64,000 bases of DNA, from positions 45,544-109,543 of the forward strand of contig NZ_LXNG01000018.1 of the NCBI RefSeq assembly GCF_001642575.1, given 5' to 3'. The position numbers were made by a program, and so were the translations under genes. Positions 31,459 through 40,037 of this stretch are shown piece after piece; the stretch's first letter is position 1; each line of letters opens with the position of its first letter. The notes under the pieces are model-generated. The model did no database searches and was not told the DNA's origin. It saw only the letters and a program-made list of their open reading frames with translations. The stretch comes from Xanthomonas floridensis. GTDB lineage: Bacteria > Pseudomonadota > Gammaproteobacteria > Xanthomonadales > Xanthomonadaceae.

Positions 31459-32412
31459 TCAGGGGTCCAGCGCGCGATAGGTCTTTTCGCCCGCGTTCAC
31501 CGCCACGTCCAGCCGATTTTCCGGCGGCGCGATCGGGCAGACCACATGCGTGGTGAAGGCGCAGGGCGGATTTTCGGCCAGATTGAAATCCAGGCTCACC
31601 TGCCCGTCGCGTGGCATCGCGGTGAACAGATAACGCGCGCCGCCATAGCTCTCCTTGCCGCTGGTACGGTCGGCAAACAGGAAAAACAATCCACTGCCGT
31701 CATCCTGCACGATCGGCTGCAGGCGATACTCCCGGCCATCGCGCTTGAACACGGCCTCCCCCGGAACCTCCACCGTCAGTGGCGTGCCAATCGATGTCAG
31801 CAAGGTAATGCTGCGTGGCGTGGCATACGGCTGCCAGCGCGCCTGCAGGCGCCATTGCGGATCGGTGGGAAAATAGTCGAAACCCTGAAAACGGCTGATT
31901 GCCGCTGCGCCCGGGTCACGAAAGCGCCAGCCGAACAAGGTGCCGGTCTGCACCAGATAGAACTGCCGGTTCTGCACCTCGAGCCGGTCGCCACGCCGGC
32001 CTGCGCGTTCGGGCTCCAGACTGACCTCATCGACCGGCTGCCCGTTCAAGCGCACCGTCACGCCGGCCGCAGCGCGGAAACGCACATGTCCTTCGGCATC
32101 CAGGCTCAGCTCGCCCAACTGCGTCGGCCCGGCCGGCAGCACCAGATCGCTGTGCCGATCGCTGCCTACCCGGTAACGTCCTGCGCGCAGACGACCGGAG
32201 CCGGTGTAGCTCAGCCAGCCATCGGGTGCGCGCACCTGGTCCAGTCGCCGGGCGCGCGCCTCTTTCAGTGCGACCTGATAGACCTGCACCTGGTCCGCGT
32301 CATGGCGGCCGCTTATCCGCACACCGTCGGTGTCGGCAGTGGATCCCGCCGAACACGCCGCCATCGACATTACCGCGGCGCACACGACGCCAGCCTGCGA
32401 ATGCAACCGCAT
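31459..32412 (-). CDS. DUF1684 lipoprotein
   Basis: 317 aa from ATG 32412. The N-terminus is a lipoprotein-type signal ending near MSMAACSAG. The DUF1684 core includes the C-terminal family sequences SYGGARYLFTAMP, DFNLAENPPCAFT and CPIAPPENRLDVAVNAGEKTY. The function is unknown in this family; a periplasmic-facing, membrane-anchored location is predicted. It converges with the amidase gene (36 bp between stops). The sulfurtransferase gene lies 85 bp upstream on the same strand. Confidence 0.87.
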   Translation of the reverse strand: MRLHSQAGVVCAAVMSMAACSAGSTADTDGVRISGRHDADQVQVYQVALKEARARRLDQVRAPDGWLSYTGSGRLRAGRYRVGSDRHSDLVLPAGPTQLGELSLDAEGHVRFRAAAGVTVRLNGQPVDEVSLEPERAGRRGDRLEVQNRQFYLVQTGTLFGWRFRDPGAAAISRFQGFDYFPTDPQWRLQARWQPYATPRSITLLTSIGTPLTVEVPGEAVFKRDGREYRLQPIVQDDGSGLFFLFADRTSGKESYGGARYLFTAMPRDGQVSLDFNLAENPPCAFTTHVVCPIAPPENRLDVAVNAGEKTYRALDP

Positions 32413-32497
32413 GTCATACCCAACCCTGCAAGAAATCGCGCTCCGCGCCGCGAGCCTGCGTCCCCACAGACACCATTCCTGCCCGCATTGTGCCTGA

Positions 32498-33370
32498 TCA
32501 GGCAGCGGTCGCGACCGGACGTGACGGATCCTGCAGCCATCCACTCCAGGAACCGGCGTACACACGCGCACCGGGCAGCCCGGCCTCTTCCAGCGCCAGC
32601 AACAGATGGCAGGCAGTCACGCCGGATCCGCACATCACCACCGCCTGCTCGGGCCGATACGTGCCCAGCAACGTGGACAGCTCCGCACGCAACTCGTGCG
32701 CCGGCTTGAAATGCCCATCGCGCAGGCTCAGGCCCAACGGGCGACTGAGCGCACCGGGCACGTGTCCGGCCACCGGATCGATCGGCTCTACTTCGCCGCG
32801 AAAACGCTCGCCGGCCCGCGCATCCAGCAGCCAGCCCGGCGCCTGCTGCAGCCGGGCCTGGATCTGCTCGGCCTCCACCACCGCATCGACATCGAAACAT
32901 CCCGGATACGCAGGGCCGGCGTGCAATGCCGGTGGCTCGGTGGTCTCCGCCAGGCCTGCGCCGCGCCAGGCAGCCAGCCCACCATCGAGCACCGCCACCC
33001 GGCGATGCCCCATCAGCCGCAGCATCCACCAGGCGCGCGCGGCCGCCATGCTGCCATCGCCGGCGTCGTAGACCACCACCTGGCTCTCCGGAGCGATGCC
33101 CCATGCGCCCAGACGAGTGGCGAAATCGGCACTGTGCGGCAACGGATGCCGCCCCTGCCCGGGCCGCGACAGATCGGCCAGGTCTTGCTCCAGATCCACG
33201 TACTGCGCACCGGGCAGATGCCCCTGCGCGTAGGCCTTGCGTGCGGCATCCGGGTCCGGCGCGGTCGGCGGCGCGGCGCGCGCGTCCAGCACGCGCAGCT
33301 GCGGATACGACAAGGCGCCCGCCAGCGTGGCGCTGTCCACCAGCGTGGTCCAGTTCGGCTCTGCACTCAT
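32498..33370 (-). CDS. sseA: 3-mercaptopyruvate sulfurtransferase (two rhodanese domains)
   Basis: 290 aa with tandem rhodanese domains. The inactive N-terminal one has the VVVYDAGDGSMAAARAWWML region. The catalytic C-terminal one has Cys247 in MCGSGVTACH; the CGSGVTA loop is the signature of mercaptopyruvate rather than thiosulfate sulfurtransferases. Arg188/Arg191 in the substrate region (ERFRGEVEP) also fit. It moves sulfur from 3-mercaptopyruvate to an acceptor such as thiols or cyanide. The start overlaps the DUF1289-Nudix stop by 4 nt. Confidence 0.92.
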   Translation of the reverse strand: MSAEPNWTTLVDSATLAGALSYPQLRVLDARAAPPTAPDPDAARKAYAQGHLPGAQYVDLEQDLADLSRPGQGRHPLPHSADFATRLGAWGIAPESQVVVYDAGDGSMAAARAWWMLRLMGHRRVAVLDGGLAAWRGAGLAETTEPPALHAGPAYPGCFDVDAVVEAEQIQARLQQAPGWLLDARAGERFRGEVEPIDPVAGHVPGALSRPLGLSLRDGHFKPAHELRAELSTLLGTYRPEQAVVMCGSGVTACHLLLALEEAGLPGARVYAGSWSGWLQDPSRPVATAA

Positions 33371-34164
33371 GCAACCTGCTCCAGGCGACGACGAAGATTG
33401 AGAAGAATGGCGGCCGTGGCACCCCAGATGCGTTGCCCCGGCCAGTCGTATTCGAGCACGCGGCGCGGCCGCCCGCGAAACTCCAGCTCCACGCTGCGCA
33501 GGTTGTCGGGGTCCATCAAATAAGCCAGCGGCACCTCGAAGACCTCGGCCACTTCCTCCGGCTGCGGCACCGCCACGAAACCGGGGTCCACCACCGCCAC
33601 CACCGGGGTCACCCGAAAGCCGCTCACGGTCAGGAACGGATCCAGATAGCCCAGCGCGTGCACCTGCCCGGCGCCCAGCGCGATTTCCTCGCAGCTCTCG
33701 CGCAAGGCCGCCGCCGCCGCGTCGGCATCGGATGGCTCCATGCGCCCGCCCGGAAAGCTGACCTGCCCGGCATGATGGCGCAGGCTGTCAGTACGTCGGG
33801 TCAGCAGCACCGTGGTGCCCTGCTCGCGCGGCACCAGGCCGCACAACACCGCCGCTTCGGCGCAGGCACCGCCTTCGCTCAGATCGATCAGCTCGGCATG
33901 GTTCCAGCCCGGCCCGTCGGGTGCGGTGTCCAGTGGATACAACGCGCGCCGCAACCGCGCAGATTCGGGCAGCGCAGCGAGCAGCGCGCGCGTCGGCAAG
34001 ACGGTGTGCAACAACTCCTGGCGTTCGGCGTCGCTCATGCTCATCCAGCGTGCAATTTCATCCAGGCTGCGCAGGCAGCCGACGCAGTGCGACTGCGCGT
34101 CCAACGAACATACACCGATACACGGGCTGGCCAGCTGCGCACCGGCCGAATCGGTATCGCTCAT
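33367..34164 (-). CDS. DUF1289-Nudix fusion hydrolase (CoA-pyrophosphatase type)
   Basis: 265 aa with AGGAG 7 nt before ATG 34164. Residues 12-60 form a DUF1289 zinc-knuckle-like module with Cys15, Cys19, Cys27 and Cys30. Residues 115-265 are a Nudix domain whose box (GGRMEP to REScEE, residues 139-160) has the spacing of NUDT7/8-type CoA diphosphatases, together with the preceding H-x-GQVSFPGG. Both modules are usually separate genes. Translationally coupled to the downstream sulfurtransferase. Confidence 0.87.
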   Translation of the reverse strand: MSDTDSAGAQLASPCIGVCSLDAQSHCVGCLRSLDEIARWMSMSDAERQELLHTVLPTRALLAALPESARLRRALYPLDTAPDGPGWNHAELIDLSEGGACAEAAVLCGLVPREQGTTVLLTRRTDSLRHHAGQVSFPGGRMEPSDADAAAAALRESCEEIALGAGQVHALGYLDPFLTVSGFRVTPVVAVVDPGFVAVPQPEEVAEVFEVPLAYLMDPDNLRSVELEFRGRPRRVLEYDWPGQRIWGATAAILLNLRRRLEQVA

Positions 34165-34232
34165 CGTTCGCTCCTGACACCCTGGTGCGGTATTCCCATC
34201 GCTCTGCTCGCGCCCGTCTGCCGATCTAAAAC

Positions 34233-34262
34233 GACAACGCCGGCCTGGTGGCCGGCGTTGTC
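34233..34262 (-). terminator. Rho-independent terminator of the FKBP isomerase gene
   Basis: A perfect 13-bp GC-rich stem (34233-34245 with 34250-34262) encloses a 4-nt loop. GTTTTA follows on the minus strand. It is 19 bp past the stop codon. Confidence 0.85.
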
Positions 34263-34281
34263 ACTGCAACAGCAAACGCAC

Positions 34282-34980
34282 TTACTTGACGCTGACCAGC
34301 TTGATCTCGAACTGCACGGCCACGTTCGGCGGGAACGGCGTACGCGGGTCGGCGCCGTAGGCCTGATCCGACGGCAAGGTCACTTCCCACTTGGAGCCGG
34401 CCGGCATCTGCAGCAGGGTCTCGCGCATGGCCTTCATTTCGACTTCGCTGACCTTGATGGCCGGGATCTGCTGGGCCGGACGCGCCTTCTCGCGGTCGCC
34501 GAAGGGGAACGGACCGGCCACTTCCAGCTGCACGGTGCTGGCCTGGGTCGGCTTGGCGCCCTTGCCGGCTTCGATCACGCGGTACTGCACGCCGCTCGGC
34601 AAGGTCTGCACGCCAGCGGTGCTCTTGTTCTTGGCCAGGAACGCATCGCTCTTGGTCTTATTGGCCGCAGCGGCCTTGTCGTACTCGGCCTTGGCCTGCT
34701 GGGCACGCCCCTGCTCACGCTTCTGGAACGCTTCGACCGCCGGCTTCAGCTGGTCGGCCGTGATCGCCGGCTGCTTCTTGGCATAGGCGTCCTGCAGACC
34801 CTTGACCACCGAGTTGATGTCGAGCTGCTCGCCGCGACCGGTGAGTTCGGCAAGGTTGTTGCCGTAGTCGTAACCGAAGTAATAGCTCAACTTGCCCTTT
34901 TCGGACGTCGTGTCCTGGGCCAGTGCATTGCCCGTCAGGGCCAGGGCCGCCACAGCGACCGCGATAGAACGCAACTTCAT
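34282..34980 (-). CDS. FKBP-type peptidyl-prolyl isomerase, Mip/FkpA-like, exported
   Basis: 232 aa from ATG 34980 (GGAG 9 nt upstream; a preceding TTG was rejected). The signal peptide ends ALALTGNALA. A helical dimerisation domain (FKBP_N, about residues 25-125) and an FKBP domain follow. The FKBP domain is divergent at GPFPFGDREKARPAQQIPAIKV, where typical members have a Y..F.D.S type strand, and ends AYGADPRTPFPPNVAVQFEIKL. It is expected in the periplasm or outer membrane, assisting protein folding; isomerase activity is not certain because of the divergent loop. Confidence 0.88.
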   Translation of the reverse strand: MKLRSIAVAVAALALTGNALAQDTTSEKGKLSYYFGYDYGNNLAELTGRGEQLDINSVVKGLQDAYAKKQPAITADQLKPAVEAFQKREQGRAQQAKAEYDKAAAANKTKSDAFLAKNKSTAGVQTLPSGVQYRVIEAGKGAKPTQASTVQLEVAGPFPFGDREKARPAQQIPAIKVSEVEMKAMRETLLQMPAGSKWEVTLPSDQAYGADPRTPFPPNVAVQFEIKLVSVK

Positions 34981-35073
34981 CAAACAATTCTCCAGGGTGG
35001 TGGCACAGGACGGGTCTGCCGCCTGAGATGACGCGCTAGGATAGCGGCCGCGATACCGAACCGCTACTTATCA

Positions 35074-35100
35074 CGAAAGCTATGACCAGTAAGGCTTTCG
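35074..35100. promoter_or_regulatory. Inverted repeat upstream of the enoyl-CoA hydratase gene
   Basis: CGAAAGC (35074-35080) and GCTTTCG (35094-35100) form a perfect 7-bp dyad with a 13-bp spacer, 45 bp before the start codon. It sits in the divergent region shared with the FKBP gene. It is a possible operator; no regulator is assigned. Confidence 0.4.
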
Positions 35101-35144
35101 GAAGTTCCGCATTTACTATTTTTTTACGTTCACAAGGGTTGTCG

Positions 35145-35927
35145 ATGTCCAATCACGTCATTCTGATCGCCGATCACGCCAGTGTCCGGACCATTACGGT
35201 CAACCGGCCGGACAAACTGAACGCCTTGAACCGCGACACCATGCTGGCGCTGGACCAGGCCTTCGCCGACGCAGCCAAGGCCGACGACGTGCGCGTGGTG
35301 ATCCTCACCGGCGCCGGGCCCAAGTCCTTCGTGGCCGGTGCGGACATCGCCGAAATGAGTGAGCTGTCGGCGATGGAGGGCCGTGACTTCTCGCTGGTGG
35401 GGCAGCAGCTGATGCGCCGGATCGAGCGCATGCCCAAGCCGGTCATTGCGATGGTCAACGGATTCGCGCTTGGCGGCGGGCTGGAACTGGCCATGGCCTG
35501 CCACCTGCGCATCGCCGCCTCCACCGCACGACTGGGCCAGCCGGAAATCAATCTTGGCCTGATCCCCGGCTTCGGGGGCACCCAGCGGCTGCTGCGCCTG
35601 ACCGGACGTGCCGCCGCGCTGGAGCTGTGCCTGCTCGGCCAGCCCATCGATGCGGCCCGCGCCCTGCAGCTGGGCCTGGTCAACCGCGTGGTCGAACCGG
35701 ATGCCCTGCAGGAAGAAACCCTGGCAGTGGCGCAGCGTCTGGCGGACTCGGCGCCGCTGGCGGTACGCGGCATCCTGGACGCGGTGGTCTTCGGTGGCGA
35801 ATGCGGGCTGGAAGAGGGATTGCAGCTGGAAACCGCGGAGTTTGCGCTGTTGTTCGCCAGCGAGGACATGCGCGAGGGCACCCGCGCCTTTCTCGACAAG
35901 CGCCCCGCCCAGTTCCGCAATCGCTGA
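35145..35927 (+). CDS. Enoyl-CoA hydratase/isomerase family protein
   Basis: 260 aa from ATG 35145. This is a crotonase fold with NRPDKLNALN, the oxyanion-hole region KSFVAGADIAEM, the first catalytic glutamate Glu114 in GGGLELAMACH and the second, Glu134, in LGQPEINLGLIPGFGGTQRL. Both glutamates of true hydratases are present, so trans-2-enoyl-CoA hydration in fatty-acid degradation is likely. No other beta-oxidation gene is adjacent; the acyl-CoA dehydrogenase at 60 kb is separate. Confidence 0.92.
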   Translation: MSNHVILIADHASVRTITVNRPDKLNALNRDTMLALDQAFADAAKADDVRVVILTGAGPKSFVAGADIAEMSELSAMEGRDFSLVGQQLMRRIERMPKPVIAMVNGFALGGGLELAMACHLRIAASTARLGQPEINLGLIPGFGGTQRLLRLTGRAAALELCLLGQPIDAARALQLGLVNRVVEPDALQEETLAVAQRLADSAPLAVRGILDAVVFGGECGLEEGLQLETAEFALLFASEDMREGTRAFLDKRPAQFRNR

Positions 35928-35933
35928 CACATC

Positions 35934-36314
35934 ATGCTGCCCGACTCCACGCAAGCCATACCCGCGTTGCCACTGCAGCTGTTCGACTGCGTGCAGGCGG
36001 ACGACCTCGATCGTGCGCTTGCACTCGGACTGATGGACTACCAGCCGACCTCGCAACAAGACGGTGCGGACGCCACGCCAGCCGACGTCGTCGCTGCATT
36101 GCTTGCCGCGCAACAGCGCCTGCGCACGGCCTGGGCCGCACGCGAACGTTACCGCGCACGCGCAGCACGCCTGCAACGCCGCGCCGCCGAGCGCGAGGCG
36201 CGACGTGCGCCTGCCCCGGCTCCCAGCCAGGCGGCTGCGCCCGCATTGCCGCCGCTGGCTGCCGCCATCCTGGCGCGCGCCAAGGCCAAAGCTGCCGGAG
36301 GTGCGCAGTCTTGA
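35934..36314 (+). CDS. Small hypothetical protein upstream of nth
   Basis: 126 aa. The N-terminal half (ALPLQLFDCVQADDLDRALALGLMDYQPT) may be a small helical domain. The C-terminal half is an Ala/Arg-rich basic helix (AAQQRLRTAWAARERYRARAARLQRR) ending in an Ala/Pro tail. No family recognised. It begins 7 bp after the enoyl-CoA hydratase stop and its stop overlaps the TTG start of nth, so it belongs to the same transcript. The basic helix suggests nucleic-acid binding, which is speculative. Confidence 0.65.
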   Translation: MLPDSTQAIPALPLQLFDCVQADDLDRALALGLMDYQPTSQQDGADATPADVVAALLAAQQRLRTAWAARERYRARAARLQRRAAEREARRAPAPAPSQAAAPALPPLAAAILARAKAKAAGGAQS

Positions 36315-37069
36315 AGACCGTTCGCTCCGCCGCTGCGCCACGCCGCGGCAGCATCCTGCGCAAACCCGAGATCCAGGAAATGTTCGCGCGGCTGCGCGAA
36401 CTCAATCCGCATCCCACCACCGAGCTGGAATACACCACGCCGTTCGAACTGCTGATCGCCGTGTTGCTGTCGGCGCAGGCCACCGATGTCGGCGTCAACA
36501 AGGCCACCCGCAAGCTGTATCCGGTGGCCAATACCCCGCGCGACATCCTGGACCTGGGCGAAGAAGGCCTGAAGCGTTACATCTCCACCATCGGCCTGTT
36601 CAGCGCCAAGGCCAAGAATGTCATCGCCACCTGCCGCATCCTGCTGGAGCACTACGGCGGCGAGGTGCCGCACGATCGTGCAGCGCTTGAGGCATTACCC
36701 GGGGTCGGCCGCAAGACCGCCAACGTGGTACTCAACACCGCCTTTGGCGAACCGACCATGGCGGTGGATACGCATATCTTCCGGGTCGCCAACCGCACCG
36801 GCCTTGCACCCGGCAAGGACGTGCGTGTGGTGGAGGACACGCTGGTCAAGGTCATTCCCGCAGAATTCCTGCATGACGCCCATCACTGGCTGATCCTGCA
36901 CGGCCGCTATGTCTGCAAGGCCCGCAAACCGGATTGCCCGGGCTGCGTGATCCACGACCTGTGCCGCTACCGCGACAAGACCCCGCCGACCCCAGAGCGG
37001 CAAACAAAAACGAGGAGTGATGCAGCTATGGCATCCACACAAGCCCGCAGCAAGACGACAGCGCAGTAG
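36311..37069 (+). CDS. nth: Endonuclease III (TTG start proposed)
   Basis: 252 aa if started at TTG 36311, which overlaps the upstream stop (TTGA); ATG 36380 is too far inside the first helix. The helix-hairpin-helix LPGVGRKTANVV holds the catalytic Lys135; Asp153 lies in MAVDTHIFRVANR. The [4Fe-4S] ligands are Cys202, Cys209, Cys212 and Cys218. It removes oxidised pyrimidines and nicks AP sites in base-excision repair. About 20 residues after the cluster form a Lys/Thr-rich tail absent from E. coli Nth (211 aa). Confidence 0.94.
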   Translation: MKTVRSAAAPRRGSILRKPEIQEMFARLRELNPHPTTELEYTTPFELLIAVLLSAQATDVGVNKATRKLYPVANTPRDILDLGEEGLKRYISTIGLFSAKAKNVIATCRILLEHYGGEVPHDRAALEALPGVGRKTANVVLNTAFGEPTMAVDTHIFRVANRTGLAPGKDVRVVEDTLVKVIPAEFLHDAHHWLILHGRYVCKARKPDCPGCVIHDLCRYRDKTPPTPERQTKTRSDAAMASTQARSKTTAQ

Positions 37070-37115
37070 AGAACCCCAACCCACACCCAGCAAACGCACA
37101 GCCGTATGCTTTTGC

Positions 37116-37227
37116 GATTCCTGATTCCTGATTCCTGATTCCTGATTCCCGATTCCCGATTCCCGATTCTCGATTCTCGATTCTCGATTCTCGATTCTCG
37201 ATTCTCGATTCCCGATTCCCGATTCCC
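37116..37227. repeat. Heptamer microsatellite, 16 units
   Basis: Sixteen perfect-length heptamers stand head to tail: GATTCCT x4, GATTCCC x3, GATTCTC x6 and GATTCCC x3. It lies between the nth stop and the SulP terminator. Block-wise variants show expansion by slippage. It is the largest copy of the dispersed GGGAATC-type family in this window. Confidence 0.95.
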
Positions 37228-37241
37228 GGCCAAAAAAAAAA

Positions 37242-37290
37242 TCGTGACCGGATGATGCGTCTTGCGGCGCCATGCATCATCCGGTCACGA
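37242..37290 (-). terminator. Strong Rho-independent terminator of the carbonic anhydrase-SulP operon
   Basis: A perfect 17-bp stem (37242-37258 with 37274-37290) and a 15-nt loop are followed on the minus strand by ten consecutive Ts (complement of 37232-37241). It lies 40 bp past the SulP stop. Confidence 0.93.
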
Positions 37291-37330
37291 CAGCAGTGCT
37301 CCCGGCGCAAACGCCGGGATGACAACAGGG

Positions 37331-38890
37331 TTACGCGGCCTTGCGGGGTTCCGGCAACGGCGCACCTTCGACGGCGCGCTTGCCTTCCACGCGCCGGTCC
37401 AGCTCCTTCCAGTCCACCACCAGCTCGCAGCCACGTGACGCCGCATTGCGGCTCCAGTCGCGCAGCAACTCGATGCAGGCGTGGTCTACGTGGTGCAGCT
37501 TGGCCACATCCAGATGCAGTGCGGTGTTGGGCGGCACGCTTTCCAGCGTACGCGCCATCGCCGGCACCTTCAGGAAGGTGGCCGAGCCCTGCAGGGTCAG
37601 GTGCATCTCGTCCTTCTTGTCGGCGTGCTCGCGCACTTCGACCTTCAGACGCGAGGAATGCAGCGCCAGACGGAACAACGACAGGCCGAAACCGATCAGC
37701 ACGCCAGTCAGCAGGTCGGTCGCCACGATCGCGAAGGTGGTGGCCAGGTAGATCGCAGCCGTTCCGCGACCGTAGGTCGCCAGCTCCTTGACCTGCCCGA
37801 TCTTGATCATCTTCACGCCCGTGTAGACCAGGATGCCGGCCAGACACGCCACCGGCGTCATCCGCAGCAACCACGGCAGCAACATCGCGAACACCAGCAG
37901 CCAGCTACCATGCAGGATGGTCGACGTACGCGTTGCCGCACCGGCCTGCACATTGGCCGCACTGCGCACGATCACGCCGGTCATCGGCAACGCGCCCAGG
38001 AAGCCGCACAGCATATTGCCCACGCCCTGCGCCGCCAGCTCACGGTCGTACTGCGTGCGAGCGCCCTGGTGCATACGGTCCACCGCTGCCGCCGAGAGCA
38101 AGGTCTCGGCACTGGCGATGAAGGCAAAGGTCACCGCCGACACCAGCAGGGTGTGGTTGAACACCCCGAAGATGTCGGAGAAGCTCGGGATGCTGATCGC
38201 GGAGAACAGGTTGCTCGGCACGTCGACGCGATTGACGTCCAGGCCCTGCAGCTGCGCTGTCGCGGTCACCGCAACCACTGCGATCAACGCACCGGGCAGG
38301 AAACGCAGACGCTGCGGACGCAGCTTGTCCCATGCCAGGATGATGCCGATCGTAGCCAGACCCACGAACAATGCAGTGCGGCCGGTGCCTGCGCTGATCG
38401 CCTGCCATACCACGGCAGGCAGTGCAGCGAAGTTCTCCAGACCACGCGCCTTGGGCGCGGCATCCATCAGCACATGCGCCTGCGATGCGACGATCAGGAT
38501 GCCGATGCCCGACAGCATGCCGGCCACCACGGCCGGCGATGTCATCCGGAACCACACGCCTGCCCGGCACAGACCGGCAATCAGCTGGATCGCACCGGCC
38601 ACCAGGATCACCGGCCCGAGCGCAGCGGCGCCGTGCTCGCGAACCAGTTCGAACACCAACACAGCCAGGCCGGCGGCCGGCCCGCTCACCTGCAAGGGAG
38701 AGCCCGCCAGGAAGCCAACAACCAGTCCACCGACGATGCCGGTGATCAGGCCTGTGGCCGGCGGCATGCCGGACGCGATCGCAATACCCATGCACAACGG
38801 CAGCGCGACAAGAAAGACCACGACAGACGCCAACAAATCACGCCCGAACAGTCCCTGGCGGAAATATCCGCCGATACCTGATGTGTTCAT
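37331..38890 (-). CDS. SulP-family anion (probable bicarbonate) transporter
   Basis: 519 aa. About 10-12 membrane segments begin at DLLASVVVFLVALPLCMGIAIA and include the SulP substrate region GLITGIVGGLVVGFLAGSPLQVSGPAAG. A C-terminal STAS domain spans about residues 415-500 (LKVPAMARTLESVPPNTALHLD ... VDHACIELLRDW). The adjacent carbonic anhydrase gene, 11 bp upstream on the same transcript, points to bicarbonate as substrate, as in BicA-like systems; sulfate cannot be excluded. A strong terminator follows. Confidence 0.92.
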   Translation of the reverse strand: MNTSGIGGYFRQGLFGRDLLASVVVFLVALPLCMGIAIASGMPPATGLITGIVGGLVVGFLAGSPLQVSGPAAGLAVLVFELVREHGAAALGPVILVAGAIQLIAGLCRAGVWFRMTSPAVVAGMLSGIGILIVASQAHVLMDAAPKARGLENFAALPAVVWQAISAGTGRTALFVGLATIGIILAWDKLRPQRLRFLPGALIAVVAVTATAQLQGLDVNRVDVPSNLFSAISIPSFSDIFGVFNHTLLVSAVTFAFIASAETLLSAAAVDRMHQGARTQYDRELAAQGVGNMLCGFLGALPMTGVIVRSAANVQAGAATRTSTILHGSWLLVFAMLLPWLLRMTPVACLAGILVYTGVKMIKIGQVKELATYGRGTAAIYLATTFAIVATDLLTGVLIGFGLSLFRLALHSSRLKVEVREHADKKDEMHLTLQGSATFLKVPAMARTLESVPPNTALHLDVAKLHHVDHACIELLRDWSRNAASRGCELVVDWKELDRRVEGKRAVEGAPLPEPRKAA

Positions 38891-38901
38891 GATCGACTCC
38901 G

Positions 38902-39582
38902 TCAGGCGAGTTCAGCGCGAACGACTTGCTGCAGTCGCGGACGCGGAGTGGCTTCGGGGGTGCTTTCGGCCAGCAGCGGGCGGAAGCCACCCTTTTCGGC
39001 ATCGAAGGCGCGGATCTCGCCGTGGGCGATATCGTAGATCCAGCCATGGATCCGCAAGGTGCCGGCGGCCAGACGCGCAGCAACCACCGGCTGCGTGCGC
39101 AGGTGGTCCAGCTGCGAGACCACATTCTCTTCGGTCATGCAGCTCAGTGCGTCCTGGCTGGCCGGATCATGCCCGTGATGCGCGGTGACGTGACGCGCCG
39201 CATCGGTGTGCTTGAGCCACGCCGCCACCGACGGCACGTCTTCCAGCGATTCCGGCTTGAGCACGGCCTTCATCGCGCCGCAGTCGGTGTGGCCGCAGAT
39301 CACGATATGACGCACGCCGAGCACCGCAATGGCGTACTCGATCGCCGCCACCACGCCACTGACGTGCTGGGAGTAAGGCGGCACCACGTTGCCGATATTG
39401 CGGTAGACGAACAGTTCGCCCGGCTGCGCGGAGAAGATCAGCTCCGGCATGACGCGCGAGTCGGCACAGGTGATGAACAGGGTATGCGGGCTCTGGCCCC
39501 CGGCCAGCTCCTGAAAGCGCGCACTCTGGCGCGGATACACTTCCTTACGGAAATGACGAAAACCTTCTAGCAAACTTTCCAT
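38902..39582 (-). CDS. Beta-class carbonic anhydrase (SulP-linked)
   Basis: 226 aa from ATG 39582, preceded by AGAGGA. Zinc-site residues are Cys39 and Asp41 (TCADSRVMPE), His98 and Cys101 (CGHTDCGAMKAV). This is the CynT-like clade, different from the Can-type enzyme at 10306. It is the first gene of a two-gene operon with SulP. It probably equilibrates CO2 and the imported bicarbonate in the cytoplasm. It lacks a signal peptide. Confidence 0.95.
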   Translation of the reverse strand: MESLLEGFRHFRKEVYPRQSARFQELAGGQSPHTLFITCADSRVMPELIFSAQPGELFVYRNIGNVVPPYSQHVSGVVAAIEYAIAVLGVRHIVICGHTDCGAMKAVLKPESLEDVPSVAAWLKHTDAARHVTAHHGHDPASQDALSCMTEENVVSQLDHLRTQPVVAARLAAGTLRIHGWIYDIAHGEIRAFDAEKGGFRPLLAESTPEATPRPRLQQVVRAELA

Positions 39583-39695
39583 GGGAGATTCCTCTAGGCA
39601 ACGAATGGCCGTTCGCGGCGCAAACCGCAAACTGCAAAGACAACAAATCAATAGGAAATCCGGCGCGCAGAGCACCGGGTGCAGCGACAGCGGGA

Positions 39696-40037
39696 TCAGC
39701 CAATCAACGCGTTTGGAGGACGCAGTTGCGGGATCAGGTCGCGTTTCTGATTTGCCGGCGCGTGATGCGCGTGCCACGAAGGGGAATACCGCGCCAGCAT
39801 CGGCCATGCTTGGGAGAGCAAGGGGATATCGTCTGCAGGCTGGGTATCGACTTGGCTCTGGGTATCGCCATCGTCCTGCGGATCTTCTGCTGCATCGCGT
39901 TCTTCGCCAGCATCCACCATGACCGCCAGACCGTCGCCCACCAGCGCATCCTGGATGCGTGTGTGTGCACTGGCGGCCGACCACGCGCTGAGCGCGAGCA
40001 GGCAGACCAGCAACAGTTGGAGGAATCGAGGAAACAT
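39696..40037 (-). CDS. Small exported protein of unknown function
   Basis: 113 aa with a clear signal peptide (FLQLLLVCLLALSAWSAASA, cleavage after about residue 24). The mature part is short. It has an acidic segment rich in DAGEERDAAEDPQDDGDTQ and then a basic/aromatic tail (WHAHHAPANQKRDLIPQLR). Family unknown. GAGG precedes ATG 40037. It lies 113 bp upstream of the carbonic anhydrase gene on the same strand and may share its promoter. Confidence 0.7.
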   Translation of the reverse strand: MFPRFLQLLLVCLLALSAWSAASAHTRIQDALVGDGLAVMVDAGEERDAAEDPQDDGDTQSQVDTQPADDIPLLSQAWPMLARYSPSWHAHHAPANQKRDLIPQLRPPNALIG

